Positions 10,845 through 21,699 of a stretch of DNA of 64,000 bases are shown here, piece by piece (positions within the stretch are counted from its first letter, which is position 1; each line of letters begins with the position of its first letter). The translations under genes were made by a program, and so were the position numbers. The DNA lies in the NCBI GenBank assembly GCA_012656075.1, contig JAAKBF010000260.1, positions 1-64,000 of the forward strand, read 5' to 3'. The notes under the pieces were generated by a model. It saw only the letters and a program-made list of their open reading frames with translations. It did not search any database and was not told the origin of the DNA. Source of the DNA: Phytophthora hibernalis. Lineage: Eukaryota; Oomycota; Peronosporomycetes; Peronosporales; Peronosporaceae.

Positions 10845-13101
10845 TGAATAACAATGTCTCTCCGACCTAACTTCATTTTTGTATGGTACATATTAGCCAA
10901 TGAGATTGGTCTTTAATTTGTTTTTGGCCAATAAAACCATCTCAATGGTTTTTGGCGAATCGAATCACGTCAACGATTTTATTTTATCCAATAAAAATAC
11001 GAATTTACGTTGCAGTCGGAAGCTGAGCGATTTCGACGTATCTGGTCGGAGCTGACGCCCAGATATGTGTATCTTGCTACAAGCGAGAGGTGCGCTACGT
11101 ATCATTCGCATATTTGCAGCCTCTCCGACCAAGAGTAATGAGCCTAAACGATTTGAAGCCCGCCAACACCAAGCGCGTGCGCGACGGCCATAAAGGCGTT
11201 CAATCGCTTCCTCTCCGCCGAGGGCACGAGCATGGAGCAAGTCAAGGCGTTGATCGTTGTCGACCCAAGCCGCGCGGGTGGCATCCTAGTGACGCTGATG
11301 GACAAGTTCGGTGTGTACCTAGCATTCCATGCAGGAGCAAAGGGGCTGCACTTGTCGCGCCACTCCATCGCTCAATATTTCCGCCAAGCGAAGTGCTGGC
11401 TCCTCGACGAGTACCCTGTTCACGGTGGAGCTGTGGCCCGCCAGCTGCTAGGCTTGGGGCGTACCCTTGAACAGCGCTGCATCAAACGCGAGAGTGGTGG
11501 GTTTGTCAAGAAAGCGGTTGCATGCACGAAGGATGATCTCAAGAAGATGACAAGTTATCTGTATTCAACGGCCTGCTGTGCGTCAGACTACCAAGATTGA
11601 GCACTGCTATGCCTATTGTGGTATCTCTTTGGGCGCGCATCGGACCTGACCTTCGTCCGGAAGCAGCAGCTCACCATCGGTGCTGATGGCGTGTTCTTCA
11701 TCCGCGTGAAGACGTCAGACGAGCAGACACTGTCGCTCTTTCCCGACGAAGACTTCATGACTTGCCCGCTGCTGGCGCTCGCTCTGGCCTTGATCATGCA
11801 GGAGTCGCCGCGCGCAGCGCAGCTCAATCACTTGCCAGTGCAGTTGAAGGACGTCCCTGTTGAGCTGACCGACTCGATCCCATTGCTGGATCTGGTTGAA
11901 GACAGCGGCGCCCTAGATTCTTCTCAGACGTCGAAGTGAAGCACGACCGTCCACACGACACCGACAGTCGGAGTCCACGCTCTTGTCACCCGCTTGCTCG
12001 ATCGTGTTGTTGGTCCAGCTGGAGTCGAAGAGCCGCTGACCTCTCATTCGTTTCGACGTGGCGGCGCGCAGCATGTGAACGCGAGCTCAGAGCTGATGGC
12101 GCAGTGGATATTCGATCGCGGAGCCTGGAACTTGACCACGATCAACAAAGCCTTTGCGTACGTCTTCAATACTCCGAAAGAAGATTATCAAGTTGCCAAG
12201 GTGCTGAGCGGGATGGCGCCAAAGCAAGCCTGTGTTCTTCCGTCACTGGAAGTCTTCGACTCGACTACACAAGAGGATATTAGAGAGGTTAGCCGCAAGC
12301 TCTTCCATTCGAGTCATGCGCTGGGTAACAAGGCCTTCAATGTCTGCGCTGCTGTGAGAGATGTGCTGACAACAACTATCTTCCTCCACTACCCGTCGTT
12401 GATGAAGACCAACGCGCAGGCGCCTGCAATGAGGACGATCCAGCGATGCGTTGAAGCCTCTGGTTTGACGATGACGAGTCTGCTTGCTTGGTCACAGCAA
12501 CTCACGAGGTCAAAAGTTCAAGCCAACACCACCGCAGAAGACCTGACGTGAAGGCCAAAGTTGCGTTCGAACATCAGACTGCCTTGATTGAAAGGTTAAT
12601 CGAGGTCAACCGTAGCCTCGAGGCTCGAGTCACATCCCTAGAAGCTGCAAATACCAACACTGAAGCGAAATCATCACCGATGGGCGGAATCGAACCACCT
12701 TCTTCCCTTTCGGGAACTCTTCCATTGGGCTACATCGGTGGGGTTAGACAACAACCTCGCTGGGGTACTCGTCTGGAGTGCTCCACGGGGAATTAACGGT
12801 GATTCACAGTTCTTCGTGGCCGCGACAAACCCTCTAAGGTGACCGATGCTCGGTACCCCCTTCAATTCACCGCGCCGGGTGGCCAATCGAGCACTGAGCT
12901 CACAGGGCAAAATGGCGCAGCAAAATTACACGTGCGCCACACATTTACGAGGCGTAATTACGTATACCACCTATCAAGGAGCCAAACATTTGAGAGGATG
13001 TATTTTTACGAAACCTCCACAATCTGGTGTGATATAAAATTTTGCGATGCGTCGGATGCTGGTTGGAGTTGCACTGACGGTCGGAGACGTGACGATATGG
13101 A
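10845..13101 (+). mobile_element. Crypton element inserted in the Gypsy LTR
   Basis: The segment is bounded by two copies of TATGGA (10839-10844 and 13096-13101), where the 3' LTR has a single TGTGGA. It encodes a tyrosine recombinase and lacks long terminal inverted repeats, both typical of Cryptons. Short related words (TCTCCGACC near 10857 and its complement GGTCGGAGA near 13079) lie close to both ends and may mark recombinase contact sites; that is inference. Outer limits depend on which TATGGA copy is counted. Confidence 0.8.
11139..12800 (+). pseudogene. Crypton tyrosine recombinase, broken by stops
   Basis: Most of the protein lies in one frame from 11232 to 12551. It is interrupted only by two TGA codons (11598-11600 and 11937-11939). 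Box I is seen as LLWYLFGRASDL with the catalytic Arg. Box II shows the H-x-x-R triad part in TSHSFRRGGAQ near 12045, and the likely nucleophile is the Tyr of KAFAYVFNT near 12157. A frame break near 11190 separates an N-terminal start (ATG 11139). Another near 12545 separates a leucine-rich coiled coil (12570-12660). Cryptons move by tyrosine-recombinase action, without a DDE enzyme. This copy is dead unless the stops are read through. Confidence 0.8.
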
Positions 13102-13548
13102 GCGTCAACATCCGCTATGTCGAATAGCAGCTTGCTGAGTGTGCCTTGCTGCCTATGAGGAAGCATGGACGATCCTCGTGGGAGTTCACTCGATCAAGGC
13201 ATGCGTCAGGTGGCTTCTGGTGGTACACGACACGCGTCCGCCACGCTGCATGAGCGGAAGCACTAGAGACACACCTACGAACGGGTTGTAGTCTGCCGTA
13301 GTTTGCTTCCTCTACCTGAATAACTTTGCTCAATAATCAACTTCCTCTTTGGAACAAGACCCCGGGTATTTGGGACAAAGCTAGCTTTGCGCCCTCGATG
13401 CGTTTGTTTTTATCCCGGACACGGCTGTCCGGTATTTCGTCTCTTTGGTGCGATTGTCGACCGAAACTTCCCCAAGACTACCGATTTACGCCGGTTAAGT
13501 ACGAATTTGTTAAGTTCGTCGTAAGTTTGGTTGAACTGAACTTCAACT

Positions 13549-13985
13549 ATGCCGGTCTTCACGGTGGACTCCGATGGCGATGTGGAGAAGACGGTTCCGT
13601 AGCCGATCTTCGAACTGATCAAGGCTCCGGAGCTGCGTAGCTGGGAGCATGCTGCGCTGATTGAGTGGGAACGCGAGTGGGAACGCGAGTGGGAACGCTA
13701 CGTGGATAAGATCCTCCACCGCTGTGGCGTCACCAACGAGACGTTCGAGAGCGTCGTGGCCACTGTCAAGAGCTCGGTGAGGTCCAAGACGCTGAGGAAC
13801 ATGGCTACCTATGTACTAAAGAAGCCACTGTCCTCAGTCACCGACGCTGACATCATGGAGGCCGTGCAGGCACGTTGCCGCACGCTCAAGAACGAGTTTG
13901 TGCCTGATGTCACGTCTCTCTTCCGTCAACAGCTGAAGATGAATTTGTCTATTGACGACTGTGACGCCCGAATCTTCCGCTACTA
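13549..13985 (+). pseudogene. Gypsy gag, 5' part
   Basis: Gag begins at ATG 13549, 171 bp after the LTR. It has an early TAG at 13600-13602 and a threefold 12-bp repeat (13663-13698) that gives EWER three times. The frame then stays open to the Tc1 insertion point. The same frame resumes at 15555 once the Tc1 element and one TA are ignored. The charged helical sequence fits a capsid-type region. Confidence 0.75.
13663..13698 (+). repeat. Three tandem 12-bp units in gag
   Basis: GAGTGGGAACGC is repeated three times without change, adding two extra EWER units in frame. The identity of the units suggests recent slippage. Confidence 0.9.
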
Positions 13986-14239
13986 CACTCCTGGCCACAA
14001 TATTACGGCCACCCACAAATTTGTTAATAACTTTTGAGCCACTGCGAGTTAGTCGGTGGTGTTTAGATATGTATTGCGCAACGTAGCAAGGAAGCATTGT
14101 TATGGATTAACGTTTGCGGAAGTGCATTGTGAAGGGGGCTCACATACAAAAAACCGTATTGTACTACTGGTCACAACTTACGGCCACCTATCTCACATAC
14201 AAACATCAATATAACTGGAATGATTGTCAAATCGACACT
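13986..14239 (+). repeat. Left terminal inverted repeat of Tc1/mariner
   Basis: About 254 bp pair with 15301-15552 on the opposite strand, with only a few substitutions and a 2-bp difference in an A run. Confidence 0.93.
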
Positions 14240-14319
14240 CACCGCCAGTGTAATTGGTGGCACTGAGAGCCCAGCAGAGCGTGAGGCTTCTCCGCATGGG
14301 CTTGCCATTTCACTTTTGA

Positions 14320-15291
14320 ATGGGCCGTGGACCGCCACTGTCTGACGAAGAACGCGGACGTATCAAGGGACTGACTCAGCATCAGGGATATCTCCACGAT
14401 GGTTGGCCGATCACGGGACTGCGTTCAGAGGGCTCTAAAACCTCGGCGACACCGACGCAAGTGTGGACGCAGACCAGCCCTCACTAAGCGACAGACCGAC
14501 TCGTTGTTCGTAAGGCAGCCACTGGCAACTTCAGCGCAGCTCGCTTGAAGGAGGACCTGTCCTGTGCGTGCTCAACCTGCACCATTCGACGCCTTCTTGC
14601 TAGCGTCGAGTGGATCGACTACGCGAAGATAGATACCACCCTTCCTCTGACAAAGCAACATAAGCTCACGCGTCTTAACTGGGCGAAGGCCATGGTGAAA
14701 CAACCGGAACTGTGGCAGCATATCATTTTCTCGGACGAAAAAATTCAATCTCGATGGACCAGATGGTCTCCGCCACTACTGGCGTGACGTATGCCGCCCA
14801 GCAAGGCAAACCGTGCGACGCCAAAATGGGGGTGGCTCCGTCATGGTGTGGGGTAGCTTCAGCGTGGACGGAAATCGAAACTGGCAGTGCTCATAGGTAG
14901 ACAGGCCTCCGAGCACTACATCAACACCATGTCGGAGTTTATGCTTCCGTTCGCGCACCTCCACCACGGAGTTGACTTCATTTTCCAACAGGACAACGCT
15001 TCGATCCACCGCTCGCGGTTGACAACCGAATTCATCGAAGAGGTGGAGGTTCGCGTCCTTGACTGGCCAGCGCGCTCGCCGGACCTGAACCCGATCGAGA
15101 ACGTCTGGGCAAAGATGGCTTAGCTTGTCTACGCGAACGGAAGGCAGTATGACAACGTTGTGGAGCTGAAAGCTGCGATCTTGGGAGCTTGGGAGCTCTT
15201 ACACATGGAGCACCTAAAGAAGCTGGTGGCTAGTATGCCAAAACGCTGCATTGAGGTCATCTCGAAACATGGCAACACGACCCACTACTAA
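14320..15291 (+). pseudogene. Tc1/mariner DD34E transposase, degenerate
   Basis: The frame starts at ATG 14320 (MGRGPP-like after a local shift). It carries remnants of an N-terminal helix-turn-helix up to about 14550. The first catalytic Asp lies in HIIFSDEK near 14735. The second lies in QQDNASIH near 14991, and exactly 34 residues later comes the Glu of DLNPIENVW. Frame breaks occur in the N-terminal part and between the first and second Asp. A TAG at 15121-15123 cuts the C-terminal part, which ends at TAA 15289-15291. The catalytic residues remain but the enzyme is not made whole. Confidence 0.88.
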
Positions 15292-15300
15292 ATGCAAGGA

Positions 15301-15552
15301 AGTGTCGATTTGACAATCAGTCCAGTTATCTTAATGTTTGTATGTGAGATAGGTGGCCGTAAGTTGTGACCAGTAGTACAATACGGTTTTGTATGTGAGC
15401 CCCCTTCACAATGCACTTCCGCAAACGTTAATCCATAACAATGCCTCCTTGCTACGTTGCGCAATACATATCTAAACACCACCGACTAACTCGCAGTGGC
15501 TCAAACGTTATTAACAAATTTGTGGGTGGCCGTAATATTGTGGCCAGGAGTG
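15301..15552 (-). repeat. Right terminal inverted repeat of Tc1/mariner
   Basis: This is the reverse complement of 13986-14239. It ends at the TA that precedes the resumed gag frame. Confidence 0.93.
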
Positions 15553-15554
15553 TA

Positions 15555-16100
15555 TGAAGATTTCAACGTGATCGTCGAAGACAATGGTCTCCAAGGTCTG
15601 ATTGGCACCGGGAATGAGTCTGATACTGGCTACAAAAGGCGCTTGAAGGCTCGTTGCCGTCTATTGGTTGACGGTTTACAACCTCCTGTTCTCAAGGCTC
15701 AGGTAACTCGACTGGTTGATTTAGAGAAGAGGGACCTCAAATCGGACGATATTGCCCTTTTCGACCTGATACTGGAACATGCGAAAGTACAACAGCGATT
15801 CCGTCGAATGTCGCAAGATTATGCTAAGAAAGGCGACTCCAAGACAGAACAGAAGCCACAACGGCCAGGAGCCGCTAAGACAGCGCCGACAAGGACTTCA
15901 CCGCCTGCTGTATCGCCGCCTCAAGCCCCTGGACGGGCTCCACGACCTTTACGCCCTCCGCCACAGGAGGGTTGTCTGGTATGCAAAGGTCCGCACTGGC
16001 TGAAGGACTGTCCCACCGCCACCGAGGCTCAGAAAGCCGAGGCACGAGAGCGCTTCCGTGAGACCAAGGAAAGGCGGTCCAACACTATTCGATCCAAAGC
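15555..16100 (+). pseudogene. Gypsy gag, 3' part with zinc knuckle
   Basis: The frame continues gag after the Tc1 insertion. A Pro/Arg-rich linker leads to a zinc knuckle at 15973-16011 (CLVCKGPHWLKDC). Its spacing CX2CX3HX4C is one residue shorter than the usual CX2CX4HX4C. It is the RNA-packaging part of the nucleocapsid. Confidence 0.85.
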
Positions 16101-19100
16101 TGCGAGGTATGCGTCACCTGCAGAATCCGTCTGGATTAATGGTCTAGTGGAGGTGCCATACATCCGGACACTGAAGCAGACAAGAGCATCATTCCTCAAG
16201 GCATGGTGGATTCGCTCTTGGACGTACTACCCACGTTGACACATACCACACTAAGTACGCCGGTCGATGTGGAAATGGCTGATGGACGACGTCTAGTGTG
16301 CAAGCACGAAGTGTTGCTCAACCTCGAGCTGGTCACTATAGCAGGACCAGTCTCGATTCGCTCTGTGCCATGTCTAATTTTAGCTGGTGAAGGTGAAGAA
16401 TTCCTGTTACGGCGGGATGCCTTGAAGGAATTGGGCATTGACATCGATCGCCAACTGGCCCAGGTATCAGGTCAGTCTCTCCTTGCTGCAGAGCAAGACA
16501 AGTTTCCTGTTGGTGATGGCCTACCTAACGAGCAAAATGCACACGATCCAAGGGAGGTTATCGATCGACTGGTCGCTCAAGCAGTCTCAGAGGATCTCCC
16601 GTCCAACCACGTCGAGGCGGTTCGAAGTGTCCTGACAAAGTACCCTGATATTTGGAGTGACCTCACCCGCCAGCGCATGTTGAACCTCTGCGAGTAACTC
16701 TGCAAAGCGATGCTGTTCCGTATCGCAGTCCACCCCGCAAATACGCACCGTGGTTGCTAATGGATTGGTCGTGAAGAGCAATGCATCCCGATGGGCTTCT
16801 GCTGTTGTTCCTGTGCGCAAGACTGGGTCTCGCGACAAGTTTCGTATGACCATTGACTATAGGCCAGTGAACCGAGTCGCTATTCCTATCGCCGGGTCGA
16901 TGCCGACCAATGCTACCACGACCGATGCATTTGCAGGCAAGAAAGTATTTGGGTCCTTCGACTTCACCCAAGGATTTTGGCAGCTGCCGTTGGACAAGGC
17001 GAGCAGGGAGGTATTTTCCTTCATTACCGAAGACGGCGTGTTCACGCCAAACAGAGTTCCACAGGCAGCAACCGATTCAGCTCCCCATTTCCAAGGTGAG
17101 ATGCAGCGCTTACTGGCACCACTACTACCTCACTCGGCCCTTGTGTGGGTCGATGATGTTATTCTGTTTGCACCAACTGTGCGTGAGTTCGTCGAGGTGC
17201 TGGGGCATTTCTTCTCCCTGGTGGATGCGGCCAACATGAAGCTGAACATGTCGAAGTGTTCACTATTTAAGATGGAGGTACTCTGGTGCGGGCGCCTCAT
17301 CTCGGGAGCAGGAATTCGCCATGACCCTAATCGCGTGGATGCCCTATCGGCACTTCCGCTACCTGCGACGATAGCTGATCTGCAGTATTTTGCCTGTGCC
17401 ACCAACTGGCTCCAAGACTCGCTGCCAGATTACGCTCGCATGATCGCACCGCTCCAAGAGAAGCTGGTAGGGAGAAGAAGCTCGTTGGGGGACGCAGTCC
17501 AAATGCGTTGAATGTCGCTACTGTATGGGCAGCACCCGAGCAAGCTGCATACGAGTCGATGATGTCGCTTGTCCGAGACTCAGCTCTTATGGCGTCGCCT
17601 GATCCGGATGCCGAGCTGTTGGTCTTTACGGATGCGAGTCTCTCTGGATACTCAATCGTTGTGACCCAGGTCGTCAACTGGGATCTTGAGCTTCCTGTCG
17701 CCAAACAACAACATGAGATGATAATCTGCAAAGGTGGACTGCTCAAGCACAATGAGCTCAACTGGACTATTGTCGAAAAGGAGGCTTACCCGATTGTGAA
17801 AGCATGCCAGGACCTAGAGTATCTACTGCTTCGACCAAAAGGATTCCGACTTTACTGTGACCATGCCAATATGGTATACATCTTTGCGCCCCATGATGCT
17901 CTCAAGAAACACGTCAGAGATCGCCTCCAACGATGGGCCATGCGTCTTTGTGGGCTACTCTACACGATCGAACTCATTGCTGGCGAAGACAACATTTGGG
18001 CGGATATCATATCCCGCTGGCATGCGCGTGAAGTGGTTCGTGTAGCTGCTGTGCAGACGCACAGTCACCGTACTGCTCCACTGGTAGCAATTTCTCCCCT
18101 TCGCCCAATGTCTGACGCCGAGTTTGTGTTTCCCACTCTCGATGACATTCGTGAGGCGCAACGTGTGGCTGGTCAAGAAAATCGCGTTTGCGAGTCCCTC
18201 TGGGGGAAGAGAACGGTGTAGTGACAGTGGGCGGCCGGCCATGGATCCCGAATAGGGCTAGAGAGCTCCTCGCACGGATTTTTGTGGTGGCTCACACTGG
18301 TGCACAAGGACTTCGAGGTCAGGAAGCGATGGTTACCTTTCTACAACGACACTTCCAAATTGCTCGTGTCAACGAAAAAGTCTGCGCGTTTATTCGCGGA
18401 TGCTTGCTTTGTAAGAACGTTAAGGGCCCACGCATCATTCCCCGGCCATACGGACCAAGTCACATGGCGACGATGAGAAACGAAGCGCTGCATTGGGACT
18501 TCCTCTCACTTGGCAGTGGCTATGGGGTACAGCCTACCTACTGGTGGCCAAAGACGAGCTGACTCATTACTGTGAGTTATTCCCGTGCAGTACACCCACG
18601 GCCTTCGTTGCTGCAGAACTGCTCTCGATGTGGTGTGCAAGATTTGGAGTTCCCGAGTCGCTAGTGTCAGACCAAGGAAGCCACTTTCGGAACGAAACAG
18701 TGAAGCACTTGTGTGCACGAATGAAAATGGAGCAGGAATTCTCGCCGGTATACTCCCCGTGTCTCAACGGGACGGTGGAGAGACTCAACAAAGATGTTCT
18801 ACAAGTGATGCGAGCCCTCCTGCTGGAGTATGACCTCGACTTTCATGAATGGCCTTATCTCCTGCCGGTGATACAAGGGAACTTGAATCACACGCCCCTA
18901 CAATCACTGGGAGGTCACTCACCTGTTGAACTTTCACAGGACTCCCGACTTCGTCTCAGTTGGATGCAGTGGTCGGCCGTCGCGACGACGCCGATCTTTT
19001 TCGTGAAATTAACCTAGATGTCGTCGACGATCAACTGGAAGCATTGCGTCGATCTCTACACGGAATGCACAAAGATGTTTTGGACGAGAGGGAGCGCAGA

Positions 19101-19583
19101 CGTCTAAAAGATATGGCTGTGCACAAAGCCTCAGTTCTAAACTTTGATGTCGGGGATTATGTGCTTTGGTCACGCAATGACCAGCGTCTACCTGATAATA
19201 AGCGTCTGGGGCAGTGGGTGGGGCCGTTCAAGATAATTGAGGCGAAGCCGCACTCCTTCATGATCCAGCACCTCATTTCAGGGCGAGAGTACGACGTGCA
19301 TGCATCGCGCCTGAAAATTTACGCGGATTCGGAACTGAACCAGACTGAAGAACTCCTTGAACTAGTGTCCCGCCAAGGAATGGTGCTGGGTGTGGACAAC
19401 ATCCACGATCACCGCTTTAACGAAGCTCTGGACCGCTGGGAACTGTTTGTGTCGTGGATGGGTCTACAAGCAATCGAGGACTCATGGGAGCCTCTGGCAG
19501 TTCTGGCACAAGATGTCCCCACCAAGGTTCGTGACTACATTCATACCTGCGATGACGATGATCTGCGCGGGCAGATTGAATAA
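16101..19583 (+). pseudogene. Gypsy pol: protease, RT, RNase H, integrase, chromodomain
   Basis: Pol is split over about seven overlapping frames. The protease site reads DTEA instead of DTGA near 16165-16180. Reverse transcriptase (16700-17500) shows FRMTIDYRPVNR and the active-site VWVDDVILF at about 17144-17170. RNase H (17600-18000) starts with LLVFTDAS. Integrase has its zinc-binding part near 18270-18420 (VAHTGAQG...CLLC) and D,D35E core residues in LHWDFLSLG, SLVSDQGSHF and NGTVERLN (18490-18790). A chromodomain lies at about 19380-19550 (RWELFVSWMG..EDSWEPL). The many breaks make it inactive. Confidence 0.88.
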
Positions 19584-19614
19584 CGCACCTCGCATCACAG
19601 AGCTTTGGGGGCAC

Positions 19615-19928
19615 TGTCGGCGGATTATGATCAAGCTCGGGCTGCTGTGGAGCGTCAACATCCGCTACGTCGAATAGCAGCTTGCTGAGTGTGCCTTGCT
19701 GCCTATGAGGAAGCATGGACGATCCTCGTGGGAGTTCACTCGATCAAGGCATGCGTCAGGTGGCTTCTGGTGGTACACGACACGCGTCCGCCACGCTGCA
19801 TGAGCGGAAGCACTAGAGACACACCTACGAACGGGTTGTAGTCTGCCGTAGTTTGCTTCCTCTACCTGAATAACTTTGCTCAATAATGAACTTTCCTCTT
19901 TGAAACAAGACCCCGGGTATTTGGGACA
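19615..19928 (+). repeat. 3' LTR of the Gypsy element
   Basis: 314 bp from TGTCGGCGG to GGGACA, preceded by a purine-rich tract (TTTGGGGGCAC). It is uninterrupted, and so shows the pre-insertion state of the Crypton target in the other LTR. Confidence 0.93.
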
Positions 19929-19933
19929 ATAAT
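19929..19933. repeat. Target-site duplication (ATAAT), right
   Basis: Matches 10803-10807 exactly and marks the right end of the Gypsy insertion. Confidence 0.9.
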
Positions 19934-20244
19934 ATCTGTAACACCCCGTAGTAGGAATTCAGCTTGTACCTCAAACATTAGACTGACTACGATTACTGTT
20001 GTGACAGCTCGTTGATATTGTTAATACAACCGGTAAGTACAGAATCATCGTTTATCTGCCTAACGTATCTGATACATGTAGATGCACTATAAAAAACGAG
20101 TATTTCTTGTTACTCAGTCTCACTCAGCACAGCGGACTTTGCGATGGACCCCGTGGTCTTTCGGGCTGCAACTTCGGGCGCGTCGACGGCTTTTGGAAAG
20201 TTCAGATGAAATATCAAGCACCCTCGCGCAGCATCTTGATCCAG

Positions 20245-20445
20245 AGGTCCGCCAATTCAGAATGAAATTGTATTGAACAGACGTCATTTCAATAATAAAA
20301 ACGGCAATTTCTGGCGAAGCAATAATACATATTAATTAAAACGGCAATTCCTGGCGAAACAATAATATGTATTATTGCTTCGCCAGGAATTGCCGTTTTA
20401 AAATGACGTCTGTTCAAAACAATATCATACTGAATTGGCGGACCT
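20245..20445. mobile_element. Fold-back MITE-like inverted repeat
   Basis: The two ends, AGGTCCGCCAATTCAG and its complement, begin arms of about 95 bp that pair across a short AT-rich centre (TTAATTAAAA). Both arms contain GACGTCATTT and CTGGCGAAGCAATAATA. No coding capacity is present. It looks like a small non-autonomous DNA element or the collapsed end of a larger one. Confidence 0.75.
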
Positions 20446-20471
20446 ATTGCGGCAATAATATTGCCGCAATT
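20445..20471. repeat. Short palindrome, potential hairpin
   Basis: ATTGCGGCAATA is followed at once by its near-exact reverse complement. It directly abuts the fold-back element and could belong to it. Confidence 0.6.
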
Positions 20472-21178
20472 TATATTGTATTGTTATTTAAACGCGTCTT
20501 CTTCTACTTCCTCTTCCTCTCACCCAAGGCGTTCCAGCCGGAATAGTGACGCGGGTAGTGTTGGTTTGATGCATGCATCATATTTGGGCGCTGAAGCATC
20601 TTATTGCATCTAATATTTGATGCATGCATCTTAGTCAACAGATACACCCTTGTACAGTTCACGTAAACAAGGAAGCTAACGTTAGCCAAAATTCCTACCG
20701 CTTCTCCACTGACTTCCATACACTATATTATGCCGGTAGTGCTAATCTACTACATGCACTATATGTAAGCACAATTCCGCTTTCAGGGCACTGCTGCACG
20801 AAGCGCAAAAGTTTGAGCTCGACATGGCTATATTCAACTTCCAGTTTCGACCCAACCAACGAAATAGTAGGTATTGCCCTCTCCGCCAGGTGACATGACA
20901 CCTGGGTGGTGTTTGCGGGGTTTAATCAAAACGCTTGGCATCGTTATCCTGTCTATTTGCGATTTTTGGGTAACGTTAGAAATTCAAAGGATCTTATGGT
21001 CAGCCATCTCCTTTCTTCGCACATATCCGACGTGCCGTCGCCGACTATGACAGTTCTTCTGCTCTAAAAACTGGCGTAACCACACCGAAAGGAAACGTCG
21101 CGTAGCAGCACCGTCTTGGCAATATCAATCGGCTAAAAAGGAGCGAGGGGAAGTTGAGATCTCTTTCAGCTGACGCCG

Positions 21179-21699
21179 ATGGAATCTGCAGATGTGGATG
21201 TGCTGGACGGTGTGTTGGGTAGAATCGAATCAAAATGGTGTCTTTGTGGTCACATAGCAAATGTAATGTTTCGTTGTTGTTACAGATCTGCTCCATGATG
21301 TGGAAGGCGAGGGAGAAGACTTCGAAGGTTTGTAGTCATATTCGCCTTAGTTGGGAGCTAATCTCAAGTTTTGTGCACATACAGATGCCGAGGCTTTCTT
21401 CGAGAACAAGATTCTTCCTCTTGATATTTTCCGCTTGAACCGTCTTGAAAGACCACCGAAGGGCACCAATACTGGTACCCAAAAGCGACGTCACGTTGGT
21501 CGCTGGTGTCGTGGAGACAGCATTATCAGTGGAAGGTAGAGTAGCTGCCACTACCAGCAGAATACCAGAGACACGCGTGCTTTGAGTTAATTCAGGTGCT
21601 GAAGTAGGCGACTTAGATGACCCGGGGACTCAAAGCAAATTGCGGACTGTGGACCTGCACAGGCCTCGACGAACGGCTATTCCCTGTCAGAAAGATTAA
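21179..21699 (+). CDS. Small acidic multi-exon protein of unknown function
   Basis: Splicing gives one open protein. Exons are 21179-21218, 21286-21327, 21385 to 21474 or 21498, and 21596-21699. The introns begin GT and end AG (TTGTTACAG, CACATACAG, TTAATTCAG), all are phase 1, and the coding sum is a multiple of three with either donor (276 or 300 nt). The N-terminus is strongly acidic (DVLDGVLGDLLHD, GEGEDFEDAEAFF) and the C-terminus basic (VDLHRPRRTA). I do not recognise the family. It converges on the four-exon gene at 21934. The last donor is uncertain; without that intron the frame ends at 21539. Confidence 0.5.

Larger units (their letters stand above)
10808..13377 (+). repeat. 5' LTR of the Gypsy element, interrupted
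   Basis: 10808-10844 plus 13102-13377 together give 313 bp that align with the 314-bp 3' LTR. The gap is filled by the Crypton. The LTR begins TGTCGGCGG and ends GGGACA. Confidence 0.9.
13986..15552 (+). mobile_element. Tc1/mariner transposon inserted in gag
   Basis: The element starts CACTCCTGGCCAC and ends with its complement. It is flanked by TA on both sides (13984-13985 and 15553-15554), the standard target of this superfamily. The terminal inverted repeats are unusually long, about 250 bp each, and nearly identical. The single internal gene is a degenerate DD34E transposase. Confidence 0.95.
10808..19928 (+). mobile_element. Full-length Gypsy (chromovirus) retrotransposon with two nested insertions
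   Basis: The element runs from TG at 10808 to CA at 19928 and is flanked by ATAAT repeats. The order is LTR, gag with zinc knuckle, protease, reverse transcriptase, RNase H, integrase, chromodomain, LTR; this is Ty3/Gypsy order and the chromodomain marks a chromovirus. Removing a Crypton (about 2257 bp in the 5' LTR) and a Tc1/mariner element (1567 bp in gag) leaves about 5.3 kb, a normal size. The LTR parts that can be compared differ at only about six places in 313-314 bp, so insertion was fairly recent, yet gag and pol carry several stops and frame breaks. It is no longer autonomous. Confidence 0.92.
19934..21178. other. Intergenic region with a fold-back element
   Basis: Apart from the inverted-repeat element at 20245-20445 and the adjoining palindrome, I see no gene. 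The last few hundred bases should include the promoter of the small multi-exon gene starting at 21179. Confidence 0.45.
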
